Shown piece after piece: positions 34,793 to 43,860 of a stretch of DNA of 64,000 nucleotides. Under the pieces are notes generated by a model. It had not been told where the DNA came from and did not search any database. It was given only the letters and a program-made list of their open reading frames with translations. A program made the position numbers and the translations under genes. Numbering within the stretch: position 1 is the first letter of the stretch; each line of letters starts with the position of its first letter. Source of the stretch: Humibacter sp. RRB41 (GTDB lineage: Bacteria > Actinomycetota > Actinomycetes > Actinomycetales > Microbacteriaceae); the NCBI RefSeq assembly GCF_022761015.1, contig NZ_JAKWJQ010000009.1, positions 89,253 to 153,252 on the forward strand. The letters run 5' to 3'.

Positions 34793-35503
34793 ATGGCTGT
34801 CGAACTCATGGGCATCGAACACGATGCACTCGATCCCGAGCGTCTCGCCCAGTTCTGGTCGACGCTGTTGGACCGGGAACTCGTCGATTCCACGACGATC
34901 CGCGACGGAGGGTCTGGCTTCGACATCCGCTTCGTCGAGGCATCCGAGCCGAAGACCGGTCAGAACCGCATCCACTTCGATCTGACGAGCACCTCGCTGG
35001 ACGACCAGAACGCGATCGTCGACCGCGCGCTGGGCCTCGGCGGCCGCCATGAGGATGTCGGCCAGCGCCCTGAGGAGGCGCACGTCGTGCTCGCCGATCC
35101 GGAGGGCGACGAGTTCTGCGTGATCGAGCCGGGCAACAACTTCCTCGCCGGCACGGATGCCATCGGCGCGGTCAATTGCGACGGCACGCGCGCGCTCGGT
35201 CAGTTCTGGAGCGCAGCGCTCGAGTGGCCGCTGGTGTGGGATCAGGACGAGGAGACCGCGGTCCAATCCCCTCACGGAGGGTCGAAGGTCACCTGGAGCG
35301 GCCCGCCGCTGATGCCCCGACACGGCAGGGATCGGCTGCGACTCGTCGTCTCACCGGTGTCGGGCGACGTGCAGACCGAGGTGCAACGTCTCGTCTCCCT
35401 CGGCGCCGTCGAGGCGGGTCAGAGCGAGAATGGCCGCGTTCTGCTCACGGATCCCGATGGCAACGAGTTCGCGGTCGTGGCAGCCGCGGACGTGCAGCGA
35501 TAG
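34793..35503 (+). CDS. VOC (glyoxalase-like) family protein, two domains
   Basis: A 236-residue protein made of two Glyoxalase_6-type repeats (about 4-115 and 120-236). Repeat 1 shows IEHDALDPERLAQFWSTLLDREL and VVLADPEGDEFCVIEPG; repeat 2 shows GTRALGQFWSAALEWPLVW and VLLTDPDGNEFAVVAA. The acid and His positions at the strand ends are typical of metal-binding VOC proteins, but function ranges from antibiotic resistance to dioxygenases. It stands alone. Confidence 0.85.
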   Translation: MAVELMGIEHDALDPERLAQFWSTLLDRELVDSTTIRDGGSGFDIRFVEASEPKTGQNRIHFDLTSTSLDDQNAIVDRALGLGGRHEDVGQRPEEAHVVLADPEGDEFCVIEPGNNFLAGTDAIGAVNCDGTRALGQFWSAALEWPLVWDQDEETAVQSPHGGSKVTWSGPPLMPRHGRDRLRLVVSPVSGDVQTEVQRLVSLGAVEAGQSENGRVLLTDPDGNEFAVVAAADVQR

Positions 35504-35522
35504 GCATCCACCGATCGTGCGC

Positions 35523-36104
35523 TCAACCGATGTCGCTGACGAGTGCGGCGCGACGGACTGATCGGATGCGGATGGTCGCTGCAATCGCCGACGCGACTGC
35601 GGCGATGACGCATGCTGCGATCGCGACGACGAAGCCCGGCCTGTTCGTCATCACGAACAGCAACGCCACAACCAGCGACGTGCCGAAGAAGACCACGTAT
35701 ACCGGGCGGGATGCCAGCTGAACGGCGCGAAGATCGGCCTGCGGCCACTCATCCGTGGCGTTCGCAATTGCAGTGTGGAGGCGCTTCGCATCGCTCGCTT
35801 CCACAGTGACCCCGATGACCACCAACAGCAGAGTGATGACCAGGGAAACGACCACCCAACCTGCATTCCACGGAACGCTTCCGTGATCATCGCGTTGCGA
35901 AACCAGGTAGATCCCGCACCCGATGATCAGCACCATCGCCGGGGCGATCACGGCCTCGATCCACTTCGTCACGGCGGTCAATGATCGCAACTGAGCTACG
36001 GAACCGGCGGTTTGCACACGCAACGTGGTCAGCAGGCTCGTGGTCACTGCGCCGACGAGAAGAACCACGCCGAGAAGGTGAAGGAACAAGGCCGCGTTGT
36101 ACAT
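35523..36104 (-). CDS. DUF2269-like integral membrane protein
   Basis: A 193-residue protein with four to five hydrophobic helices: AALFLHLLGVVLLVGAVTTSLL, WIEAVIAPAMVLIIGCGIYLV, VVSLVITLLLVVIGVTV, VYVVFFGTSLVVALLFVM and GFVVAIAACVIAAVASAIAA. The N-terminal LHLLGVVLLVGAV and the conserved Arg after helix 1 fit the DUF2269 family. Role unknown. An AT-rich gap of about 200 bp with no gene lies upstream (36105-36301). Confidence 0.8.
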   Translation of the reverse strand: MYNAALFLHLLGVVLLVGAVTTSLLTTLRVQTAGSVAQLRSLTAVTKWIEAVIAPAMVLIIGCGIYLVSQRDDHGSVPWNAGWVVVSLVITLLLVVIGVTVEASDAKRLHTAIANATDEWPQADLRAVQLASRPVYVVFFGTSLVVALLFVMTNRPGFVVAIAACVIAAVASAIAATIRIRSVRRAALVSDIG

Positions 36105-36301
36105 GAAGTCTCCTGAGGTCGAGTAGAGCGCCGAATGCGCCTCATCGCCAATCTACTAGTCAGCTTATCTTACTATTTAGATTGCGCCAGCTCCGGTTGG
36201 AGCCATCACACTCTGTTGTCCCGCTCACATTAGTCAGGATTATTGGATACTGGCGCCAAGACGTGCGCCATCCGTCCATCGCACGTTCGCGATGTGTCCG
36301 A

Positions 36302-37387
36302 CTACCTTTCGTCGTCGCTGCGGGCGGGCCCCGTCGTCGAGCGGATGACCAGGGGCGCGGGAGTGGCGACCTCGCGTGGCGTCGCATCCGTCTCGGTCAG
36401 CCTGCGGAGAATCGCGCCGACTGTCGCTGAGACGGTGAGCTCGACGTCTTGGTGCACGGTGGTGAGCTGAATGTAGGACAGCGACGCGATGTTGCTGTCG
36501 TCGTAGCCGGTCACGGAGACCTCATCGGGCACGGACACCCCGGCACGCATGAGGGTCGCGAAGAGTCCTGTTGCGCAGTGGTCGCTGCAGCAGATCACGG
36601 CCGTCGGCATCGCAACTCGATCGAGCAGGATTCGCGCGGCATCTGCACCGTCTTCTTCATCGAATGCGACGGGGATGACGTCGATCCGATCGACGAGGCC
36701 TGCTGCGGTCATCGCCTCCCGATAGGCCTGCGCTCTGCCCGTTCCTGCGGCGCCACCGAGCCCGCCGGCGTATGCGATGCGTCGGTGACCCAGCCCCGTG
36801 AGGTGCTCGACGAGCGTGCGGAGGCCGGCGGTGTCATCCGTTCGTACGACATCCGCGCGAGGGTCGGACGATCGTTCGCCCATCCAGACGACCGGGAGCA
36901 GATCGAGAGCGCGTTGGAAGGTCGGCGATGCGGGGTCGGGGTTGTAACAGGCGATCGCCTCGACACGCTGCTCGAGCAGTTGCGCGATTGCGACCTCGGT
37001 GGTCCGTGTGGCCGTGATCGGGGCCAGCACGACGCCCAACCCGTGTTCGGCAGCGCGATCGAGCAGCAACTCCACCACGCGCACCTCGAACGCGTTGAGC
37101 GTGTGGAACATCGCGCCGATGAGGTTCGTGCGTGGTTGACGCAGTAGTCGCGCTGATGCGTTCGGTTGATAGTGCAGCTCGGCTGCGGCATCGAGGACCC
37201 GCTGCCGCGAGTCCTCACTTGGCCCCGGCTCGCCGCGCAGCACGAGGGATGCCAGTTGCCGGGAGACGCCCGCCCGCGAAGCGACGTCGCTCATGGTCGG
37301 CATGCGCCGTCCTGTGCCCGCGTCCACGCTCTCCGCGTCCGTCATGCGGATCACCGTTCGGTTCATCGACGCTTTCGGAGCCATCAT
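36302..37387 (-). CDS. LacI family transcriptional regulator (P450/oxidoreductase locus)
   Basis: A LacI-type regulator: helix-turn-helix PTMSDVASRAGVSRQLASLVLRG, hinge QPRTNLIGAMF, then the ligand-binding core (PTAVICCSDHCATGLFATLMRAG, VSVTGYDDSNIASLSYIQLTTV). Starting at the ATG at 37387 it has 361 residues and overlaps the Dabb stop as ATGA; ATGs at 37366 and 37345 would give shorter proteins nearer the usual length before the helix-turn-helix. It closes the Gfo/Idh-Dabb-LacI operon and likely regulates it together with the divergent P450. Confidence 0.88.
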   Translation of the reverse strand: MMAPKASMNRTVIRMTDAESVDAGTGRRMPTMSDVASRAGVSRQLASLVLRGEPGPSEDSRQRVLDAAAELHYQPNASARLLRQPRTNLIGAMFHTLNAFEVRVVELLLDRAAEHGLGVVLAPITATRTTEVAIAQLLEQRVEAIACYNPDPASPTFQRALDLLPVVWMGERSSDPRADVVRTDDTAGLRTLVEHLTGLGHRRIAYAGGLGGAAGTGRAQAYREAMTAAGLVDRIDVIPVAFDEEDGADAARILLDRVAMPTAVICCSDHCATGLFATLMRAGVSVPDEVSVTGYDDSNIASLSYIQLTTVHQDVELTVSATVGAILRRLTETDATPREVATPAPLVIRSTTGPARSDDER

Positions 37388-37713
37388 CGTGCGACGAAGT
37401 CGAACTCCTGAAACGCTGCGACCTCCGGTACCCAACGCTCGGCGACGAACGCCACGTGATCGGGGTGCGAATCGTATCCGTCGTAGGCGGATTGGTCCGC
37501 GAACCGCATGGAGAACTGCCAGTCCAGGTCGCTCTTCGCACTGACTTGCCTGCTGACCGCGAAGTTCTCGACGCCGGCGATCTGCGCCAGTATGCGCCTC
37601 GCCGCGTCGAGAAAGTCCGCTTCTTCTGCTGAGTCCCTCGTATGCCTCAGTCGGAATACGACCGTGTGCTGGACGCTCATCGTGATGTCCTTGCCCAGGT
37701 CGTCCAGGGTCAC
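37384..37713 (-). CDS. Dabb (stress-responsive alpha/beta-barrel) domain protein
   Basis: A 109-residue ferredoxin-like dimeric barrel protein. Family features are VQHTVVFRLRHTRDSAEE with the conserved His, a central DWQFSMRFADQSAYDGYDSHPDHVAFV, and PEVAAFQEFDF. It starts with GTG at 37713, overlapping the previous stop as GTGA; ATG 37680 is an alternative. Dabb proteins include small cyclases/decarboxylases and are often found with sugar oxidoreductases, as here. Confidence 0.85.
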   Translation of the reverse strand: MTLDDLGKDITMSVQHTVVFRLRHTRDSAEEADFLDAARRILAQIAGVENFAVSRQVSAKSDLDWQFSMRFADQSAYDGYDSHPDHVAFVAERWVPEVAAFQEFDFVAR

Positions 37714-38714
37714 GACGCAGTCCCGATCTGTCGACGCGCCTCATCGATCGTGTTCATCACGGAGACGATCTCGTGGTGCGGGTGGATCGGCGACTCTGTG
37801 CGGCCCTCCGCAACGTAGGAAGCGAACGCGACGATCTCATCCGCCATCCCATCGTGCAGAACGTCGAAGCGCTCGTCTCGCCATGCCACGGTCTGTTCTT
37901 GGCCAAGGGAGCCGGTCCGTACCTCCAGACCGGTCGGACCGAAGAAGGGGCTGACGACGTCGAGCCTGCCCAAGGAGCCCATGATGGTCGCGGTTGTCGG
38001 CACCGACGTCACCATCGAGGTGGCCACGAGGGCGACGGAACCGTCCGAATGCTCCAATAGCAGGCCGGCCGTCGCGTCCACCCCAGTCGATGTCAGGGTG
38101 CCCTTCGCTGTGATCGACGTCGGGGCTCCGAGTACCGAAGATGCGAAAGAGATCGGATAGACGCCGGCATCCAGGAGAGCGCCTCCGCCGAGGTCTTTGT
38201 TCCACATTCGGCCCTCCGGGTCGTACGGTGCGGAGAACCCGAAGTTCGCATCCACGGCGTTCACCTGGCCGAGGGCTCCGTCGGCGAGCAGCTGGCGAAT
38301 GATGTCGGACTGCGGAAGATACCTGGTCCACATCGCCTCCATGACGAGCAGACCGGCGCGTTCACCGGCATCCGTGATCTCGTGCGCCTCGGCAGCCGAC
38401 ATCGCTATCGGCTTCTCGATCAGCGCGTGCTTTCCCGCCGCGATCGCTTCCAGAGCGAGACGGTGATGCTGCGGATGCGGTGTCGAAATGTAGACGACGT
38501 CGATGCTGGGGTCCGCGAAGAGAGCGGATGCGTCGTCATAGACCACCTCGATCGCGTGCTCGCGCGCGAACGTCCTCGTCTTCTCCGGGTTCCGTGCTGC
38601 GACCGCGACGGCCCGCTGCGTGGTGTGCAAGTGCATTGCGCGAACGAAGGGTCCCGCGATGCCGGTGCCGATGATGCCCCACCGCAGGGTGGGGACGGAG
38701 TCGACCTCGATCAT
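37710..38714 (-). CDS. Gfo/Idh/MocA family NAD(P)-dependent oxidoreductase
   Basis: A 334-residue protein: N-terminal Rossmann fold (RWGIIGTGIAGPFVRAM, residues 9-25), DDASALFADPSIDVVYISTPHPQHH, the catalytic EKP (ALIEKPIAMSAAEA, about 90), then the C-terminal alpha/beta substrate domain with GGGALLDAGVYPISF. These enzymes oxidise or reduce sugars, inositols and related alcohols. Starts at ATG 38714; the ribosome site is weak. First gene of the operon, divergent from the P450 across an 85-bp gap. Confidence 0.88.
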   Translation of the reverse strand: MIEVDSVPTLRWGIIGTGIAGPFVRAMHLHTTQRAVAVAARNPEKTRTFAREHAIEVVYDDASALFADPSIDVVYISTPHPQHHRLALEAIAAGKHALIEKPIAMSAAEAHEITDAGERAGLLVMEAMWTRYLPQSDIIRQLLADGALGQVNAVDANFGFSAPYDPEGRMWNKDLGGGALLDAGVYPISFASSVLGAPTSITAKGTLTSTGVDATAGLLLEHSDGSVALVATSMVTSVPTTATIMGSLGRLDVVSPFFGPTGLEVRTGSLGQEQTVAWRDERFDVLHDGMADEIVAFASYVAEGRTESPIHPHHEIVSVMNTIDEARRQIGTAS

Positions 38715-38773
38715 TCGGGGCGAGGGAAGTACAACAGTCAACGATGACCCTCCATCTTCTCGGCCGAACCCCT

Positions 38774-38822
38774 TGGCTCGTGCCAGAAGGGAGGCTAGCA
38801 TGAACCTTCTTAGCACGTGCCA
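38774..38822. promoter_or_regulatory. Paired palindromic sites TGGCTCGTGCCA and TAGCACGTGCCA
   Basis: Two near-identical 12-mers around a CGTG core (38774-38785 and 38811-38822), centres 37 bp apart. They flank the P450 start and lie before the divergent Gfo/Idh gene. The symmetry fits LacI-type operators read by the LacI gene downstream. The second site lies inside the P450 coding start region if the first ATG is used. Confidence 0.5.
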
Positions 38823-40155
38823 ACTCCTCGTGAACCCAGCAGTGAACCCAGCAAGGATGCTGAACGACGTGACGCTGACGTCCTACTTTCGAACTCCGCA
38901 CCATGCGACCACCGACGTGGACATTTCGTCGGTCGCCTTCTGGCAGCGGGACTTCCGCTCGCGCGATGACGCCTTCCGTCGTTTACGGCGCAGTGTGCCG
39001 GTGAGCTGGCATCCGCCCCTTCAGACTCCGGGCCTGCCCAAGCGTTACCGCGAAGCCGGCTTCTGGGCTGTGACGACCGCGGAGGCGATCGCGCACATCA
39101 GCCGGCAGCCGGAGGTGTTCAGCTCCGAGATCGGCCAGGTCGGGGTTCGTCCTGCGCCGTTCCGGCTTTCGGCCAACATGCTGGTGACCGATCCTCCGCG
39201 GCACTCCGAATACCGTCGACTGATCGGGAGTGCGTTCACACCTCGCGCCGTCGCCCGCCTCGAACATGGCATCAAGCGCCGTGCCATGCAGATCGTCGGC
39301 CGCGCCGCGCTCCACGAGGAGTTCGACTTCGTGGCGGAGATCGCGACTCAACTGCCGATGGGGACGATTGCCGATCTCATCGGGGTACCAGAGGCCGAGC
39401 ACGAACGATTCGTCCAGCTCGCCGACGCGTACGTACACACGCGCGTCCCATCGGACCTGCAAGGGCACTCGGCTTCGGAGTTCGTCGCGAACAGCGGCGA
39501 GTATCTCCGAGAGCTGTGCCTCCGGCTCTGCTCGGAACGGCGCCGCGAGCCGGCGGACGATCTGATCACAGCTCTTGTGCAAGGAAGCCTCGAGGGGCAT
39601 CCGATGGGCGAGGAGGAGATCCTCTCCACCGTGCTCCTGCTCATCACCGCCGGCGATGACACGACAACCCAAGCGACGACGCTCTCCTTCCTCGCGTTGC
39701 AGCAATTCCCCGAGCAACGCGAATGGCTGTCGGCAGACTTCGACGCCCGCTTCGATACGGCATTCGACGAACTCATCCGCTTTGCGTCCCCCGTGCTCAG
39801 TTTCGCGCGGACCGCGACGAGCGACACCGAGTTCGACGGCCAACACGTCACGGCCGGCGACAAGGTCGCGCTCTTCTACTGCTCAGGCAATCGAGACGAG
39901 ACGCTGTTCCCAGACCCGCATTCCCTCGACCTCACCCGGCAGCCGAATCGACATGTCGCGTTCGGTGGCGGGGGCGTTCACTACTGCTTGGGCGCAGCAC
40001 TCGCCAAGACGCAGATTCATGCGGTTCTCGGCGAGGTCCTGCGCCGACTCCCCGAGGTGGAGCTCGGCGAGCCCGAGTTCGGCTTCAGTGATGCGATCCA
40101 TTCCGTGGACGCGCTGGCCGTGCGGAACTCGAATCACCGTCGGGGAGGGGCGTGA
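38800..40155 (+). CDS. Cytochrome P450
   Basis: A 451-residue soluble bacterial P450. The I-helix oxygen-activation motif is TAGDDTTT (about residue 290), the K-helix ExxR is FDELIRF, and the heme loop is FGGGGVHYCLGAALA with the thiolate Cys. The ATG at 38800 has AAGGGAGG 7 nt upstream; ATG 38857 would fit the family's usual N-terminus better (432 residues). No ferredoxin or ferredoxin reductase gene is nearby, so electrons must come from elsewhere. Divergence from the sugar-type oxidoreductase and LacI is unusual and suggests substrate-induced oxidation. Substrate unknown. Confidence 0.9.
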   Translation: MNLLSTCQLLVNPAVNPARMLNDVTLTSYFRTPHHATTDVDISSVAFWQRDFRSRDDAFRRLRRSVPVSWHPPLQTPGLPKRYREAGFWAVTTAEAIAHISRQPEVFSSEIGQVGVRPAPFRLSANMLVTDPPRHSEYRRLIGSAFTPRAVARLEHGIKRRAMQIVGRAALHEEFDFVAEIATQLPMGTIADLIGVPEAEHERFVQLADAYVHTRVPSDLQGHSASEFVANSGEYLRELCLRLCSERRREPADDLITALVQGSLEGHPMGEEEILSTVLLLITAGDDTTTQATTLSFLALQQFPEQREWLSADFDARFDTAFDELIRFASPVLSFARTATSDTEFDGQHVTAGDKVALFYCSGNRDETLFPDPHSLDLTRQPNRHVAFGGGGVHYCLGAALAKTQIHAVLGEVLRRLPEVELGEPEFGFSDAIHSVDALAVRNSNHRRGGA

Positions 40156-40476
40156 ATTCCATCTCCGCAGGATGACACCGAGCAACGCCATCATGGCGAC
40201 GGTGGAGGTCAAAGCTCCAGACACGCCTCAGCGCGCGGATCGGTCTCCGCCACAATGACGGGCGGACCGGCCAGGACGGCGCCGTCGAAAGCGTCCGAGC
40301 TGGGCGGCGCGACGTTCTATGACATCACCTACCAGTCTGCTACTCACGCGCTTGCCTCAGGTATCGGGCTGAAGCGGTGGGCTGTCACAAGGTGCAACAC
40401 GTTTGCGCACCCGAGGAACATCCGCGAGTGTGGATGACGACCGGCTCACAGTGGTCGATGCGATGGGAGATTCACG
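40156..40476. other. Gap without recognisable gene
   Basis: About 320 bp between the P450 and the flavin reductase. Short frames exist on both strands but none shows a family motif, a good ribosome site or consistent codon use. I see nothing in it. Confidence 0.5.
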
Positions 40477-41046
40477 ATGGCTCATGAGAACGTGAGCGCC
40501 TTGCATGCCGAGCGGGCAGAGCGAGACGTCGACTTCAGCGGCTTGCCCGCCGATGAGTTCAAACTCGCGTTCCGTAACCATCCGGCAGGCGTCGCGGTGG
40601 TCACCGCCGATGCCGGCGACGGTCCCGTCGGCCTCACCGCCACATCGGTGTTCTCCGTCAGCGCCGAACCAGCGCTCCTCGTCTTCTCGATCTCGGACCA
40701 GTCATCCAGCGCGCCCACCATCCGTCGCGCCGACACCGTCATCGTGCATCTGCTCGGGGCAGCCCAACTGGACATCGCCAAGCTGTGCGCGACCAGTGGC
40801 ATCGACCGTTTCGCGAACACCGATATCTGGGATCGTCTGATCACCGGCGAACCCTACTTTCCCGCCGCGCACACGTGGATTCGAGGCAAGGTCATCAACC
40901 GCATGGATGCCGGCAGCTCCACGGTCATCGCCGTGCACGCGCTGCAGGCCAAGCTTCCCGAAACAGCCGACGCTCGGTCGGCGTCGCCGCTCGTGTATCA
41001 CAACCGCACGTGGCATTCGCTCGGGGAGCACTCCGAGCTCCGCTGA
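40477..41046 (+). CDS. Flavin reductase domain protein
   Basis: A 189-residue FMN-binding split-barrel protein: FKLAFRNHPAGVAVVTADAGDGPVGLTATSVFSVSAEPALLVFSI, then FANTDIWDRLITGEPYFPAAHTWIRGKV and a C-terminal PLVYHNRTWHSL. This is the HpaC/FMN-reductase-like family that supplies reduced flavin to two-component monooxygenases or acts as a small flavoenzyme. An in-window partner could be the LLM-type oxygenase at 54 kb, but there is no direct link. It follows the P450 on the same strand at 320 bp. Confidence 0.88.
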   Translation: MAHENVSALHAERAERDVDFSGLPADEFKLAFRNHPAGVAVVTADAGDGPVGLTATSVFSVSAEPALLVFSISDQSSSAPTIRRADTVIVHLLGAAQLDIAKLCATSGIDRFANTDIWDRLITGEPYFPAAHTWIRGKVINRMDAGSSTVIAVHALQAKLPETADARSASPLVYHNRTWHSLGEHSELR

Positions 41047-41153
41047 TGCACCACGCGGGGAATGAACTGGCCGTCTGGACCGAGTGAATCGCCGGCAGTA
41101 GCCGGCCTCGCGGCAGGTGCGCCGTTGTCGCTGGCGGCCCTTAGGGTGCCGGT

Positions 41154-42017
41154 GTGGCGGAACCGGTGGATCAGTGGTGGGCGAGGCGGCAGTTCTCGCG
41201 CGGCACCGATGTGCCGTATCCCGTCGGGACGTATCGGGAGGCCTGGGCTTCGTTTCCCGCTTTGATCAGGCAATATCATCCAGAGCTGAACAGCGGTTTC
41301 ACCCTGTCGCAGATCCCGCCCGCGGCGGAAGTGCTGCTGCAGTGGCAGTGCGAGGCAGGCCATGTCTTCGTGGCGACGCCGGCGGAGCAACGCGACCGAC
41401 CCGGGCAACGGCGCCGGCGTTCGGCGTGGTGCCCCGAGTGCACGCGGCTGGCGCTCTCGCGCCCGAATCCGCGGGTGAGCGTCATTCGAGATGCGCAGAA
41501 CCAGAGCCAGGCATCCGCACGGAGGCCGGCACGACCGCCTCGGTCGGCCCGTCCTCTCTGTGACAAAACGCCGGCGCTGCCAACGGGGTCCCCCTTCGTG
41601 AGCGTGTGCGCACCGAAGCCTGCTTCGGCGGTCGAGGCAGAGCTCCGTGCGGGTCTGGAGACGCGACTCGCGCAGACGACCGGACTCAACGCCATCCGCG
41701 TCGCCCGTCCGTTCTTCGACCACCTCGAGGTGTGGCCCGACATCGTGCTGCCCGAGCTGCAGGTCGCGCTCGAATACGACAGCACAGGACGGCACGGGCT
41801 CGAGCACGTCGGCAAACGGCAGCGGGCCGACGAGCGCAAGGATCGCGCGCTGCGCTCGGCCGGATGGGAGGTGGTGCGCATCCGCACCGGCCGCCTCCCC
41901 GCCCTGGGACCGCACGACATCGTCGCGTCGGGTGTGACGAAGAAGACGTACGAGCGGATCATCGATGAACTCCGCGCGATCCGTGGCCCGCTCTTCGTCG
42001 ACGCCTACCTGCGCTGA
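41154..42017 (+). CDS. Zinc-finger protein with Vsr/DUF559-like PD-(D/E)XK nuclease domain
   Basis: A 287-residue protein starting at GTG. A treble-clef-like zinc knuckle is formed by Cys66-x3-His70 and Cys93-x2-Cys96. After a basic, low-complexity linker, residues about 170-280 show a restriction-endonuclease-like core: EAELRAGLETRL, the catalytic-looking WPDIVLPELQVALEYD (Asp and Glu), HVGKRQRADERKDRAL and the terminal strand GWEVVRIRTG, as in Vsr and DUF559 nucleases. It is transcribed toward a GIY-YIG nuclease gene with 19 bp between stops. Function may be repair or defence; neither is shown. Confidence 0.72.
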   Translation: MAEPVDQWWARRQFSRGTDVPYPVGTYREAWASFPALIRQYHPELNSGFTLSQIPPAAEVLLQWQCEAGHVFVATPAEQRDRPGQRRRRSAWCPECTRLALSRPNPRVSVIRDAQNQSQASARRPARPPRSARPLCDKTPALPTGSPFVSVCAPKPASAVEAELRAGLETRLAQTTGLNAIRVARPFFDHLEVWPDIVLPELQVALEYDSTGRHGLEHVGKRQRADERKDRALRSAGWEVVRIRTGRLPALGPHDIVASGVTKKTYERIIDELRAIRGPLFVDAYLR

Positions 42018-42036
42018 CGCGACGGCAGCGCAGGCG

Positions 42037-42651
42037 TCATGCGCGCAATGCGATCGCCTCGCTGACCCAGCGCGCGTAGAGGCCCCACGGATCCTCGACC
42101 CCGGCGCGCAGCGCATCCACGTGTTCCATGAGCTCCGGCGACACCTGGAACCACTCGCTCGTGCCCAGCCGCCACTCGTCGAACTGCACGTGGCGGGCGT
42201 GCTCCCTGGCACGCGCACCGCGCTCGAGCGCGACGAGTTCGTGATGCCAGAGCTGCGACATCCGCTGGCGCAGATTGCTCGACGTGCCGATCTTCATGCG
42301 GTCGTCGAAGCGGATGTAGTAGACGACGTCCACGCGCGGCCGCGGCAGATCGTCGTCGGGACTCGTGCCGTACACCCACTCGCACACGGAGCACACCCAC
42401 CCCGACGGATATCGAACGCCCACCCGTGCGCCGCATGCAGGACACGGGGTCGGCAGCACATCGTCAGCTCCGTATTCCCTGGCGATCCAATCGGCGCCGA
42501 AAACAAGGTGATGGGTGCAGACGGGGATGGGAACGCCGGCGTCGACGGAGTCGGCGCAGCCAAGGATGACGCACGCGGACGGCTCGGGTTCGTACGGCGC
42601 TCCCTTTCGTGCGAAGTGCAAGATTCCCACGCCGTCTTCATCGCGCATCAT
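42037..42651 (-). CDS. Zinc-ribbon GIY-YIG nuclease family protein
   Basis: A 204-residue protein. Its middle holds a zinc ribbon (PCPACGARVG, then WVCSVCEW, about residues 69-91). It is followed by a T5orf172/GIY-YIG-like domain: VVYYIRF, MKIGTSSNLRQRM and HELVALERG. The N-terminal part contains further Cys/His (CVILGCADS, CTHH). GIY-YIG domains of this kind occur in phage and defence-associated proteins. It lies 12 bp before the dinB gene on the same strand. Confidence 0.78.
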   Translation of the reverse strand: MMRDEDGVGILHFARKGAPYEPEPSACVILGCADSVDAGVPIPVCTHHLVFGADWIAREYGADDVLPTPCPACGARVGVRYPSGWVCSVCEWVYGTSPDDDLPRPRVDVVYYIRFDDRMKIGTSSNLRQRMSQLWHHELVALERGARAREHARHVQFDEWRLGTSEWFQVSPELMEHVDALRAGVEDPWGLYARWVSEAIALRA

Positions 42652-42663
42652 CGTTGTCCTCGG

Positions 42664-43860
42664 TCACTCGTGTTCGGGCAGCAGCGGGGCGGACAAGCCG
42701 GGATCGCGGCCGAGGTGCGCGGCTCTGGAGACCGCAGTCGCTCCGAAACGATCGCGGACAGCGTCGACCACCGTGTCGAGGCGGGACCCGTCGCCCCAGT
42801 CGATGGGGAGCTCCGGCTGGATGCCGTCGGTGCGTGCCAGCTGCGACAGGGACAGGCCGATGAGTGTGATCCCGCGTTCGACGATCAGCGGCTGAACGGC
42901 GGCGAGCAGGCCACGGGCAACATCGAGCAGCATCCCGGTGCGGTCGGACGGCGAGCGAAGGGTTCGCGAACGACTGGCTTTCGCGTAGTCGCCGAAACGC
43001 AGGCGCAGCACGACGGTGCGGCACACTCGTGCGTGGTCGCGAAGCCGGCGGGCGAGTCGATCCACGATCTGGGTGAGGATCAGGTCGAGTTCTTCAGGCG
43101 AGCGCGGCCGGGATCCGAGGGCACGCTGCGAGCCGATCGACCGCCGTCGGCGTGTGACGTCGACCGGGCGGGGATCCCTCAGCCTTGCCAGCGCATGCAG
43201 GTGCGCGCCGACCGCCGTGCCCAGGGCTCTCTGAGCCGTTCCCTCCTCCAGCTCGGCCAGCTGCCCGACGGTGCGAATCCCGAGACTGTGCAGCTTCTCG
43301 GCGGTCACTGCACCGACTCCCCACAACCGTTCGACCGGGAGCGGCAGCAGAAACTCCTCCTCGCGTCCTGGTTCGACCACGAGGAGTCCGTCGGGCTTGC
43401 TCACCGCGCTGGCGACCTTGGCGAGGAACTTCGTACGTGCAACTCCGACCGAGATGGCGAGCCCGACTTCCACGCGAACCCGCTCCCGCAACCGAACGGC
43501 GATCTGCTCGGGCGTGCCTGCGATGCGACGAAGACCGCCCACCTCGAGGAACGCCTCATCGATCGAAAGTCCCTCGACGATGGGCGTCGTGTCACGGAAG
43601 ATCGCGAACACGTCCTTGCTGGCCGCCGAATAGGCATCCATTCGCGGCGGGACGACCACGGCATCCGGACAGAGCTCGCGCGCCTGACGCCCGCCCATCG
43701 CGGTACGCACCCCGCGAGCCTTCGCCTCGTAGCTCGCCGCCAGCACGACGCCACCGCCGACGATGACCGGCCGCCCACGCAACTGAGGCGCGTCACGCTG
43801 TTCGACCGAGGCATAGAACGCGTCGAGATCAGCGTGCAGCACCGTCGCCTCGCCTCGCAT
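42664..43860 (-). CDS. dinB: DNA polymerase IV (Y-family)
   Basis: A 398-residue Y-family polymerase. Catalytic carboxylates are in HADLDAFYASVEQ (palm, near residue 10) and GLSIDEAFLEVGG (near 107). Other landmarks are VVLAASYEAKARGVRTAMGG, GVARTKFLAKVAS, the helix-hairpin-helix VERLWGVGAVTAEKLHSLGI and the little-finger domain from about 240. It performs error-prone bypass synthesis. The ATG at 43860 is used; an in-frame ATG at 43896 would add 12 residues. It follows the GIY-YIG gene position on the strand, possibly as one transcript. Confidence 0.93.
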   Translation of the reverse strand: MRGEATVLHADLDAFYASVEQRDAPQLRGRPVIVGGGVVLAASYEAKARGVRTAMGGRQARELCPDAVVVPPRMDAYSAASKDVFAIFRDTTPIVEGLSIDEAFLEVGGLRRIAGTPEQIAVRLRERVRVEVGLAISVGVARTKFLAKVASAVSKPDGLLVVEPGREEEFLLPLPVERLWGVGAVTAEKLHSLGIRTVGQLAELEEGTAQRALGTAVGAHLHALARLRDPRPVDVTRRRRSIGSQRALGSRPRSPEELDLILTQIVDRLARRLRDHARVCRTVVLRLRFGDYAKASRSRTLRSPSDRTGMLLDVARGLLAAVQPLIVERGITLIGLSLSQLARTDGIQPELPIDWGDGSRLDTVVDAVRDRFGATAVSRAAHLGRDPGLSAPLLPEHE

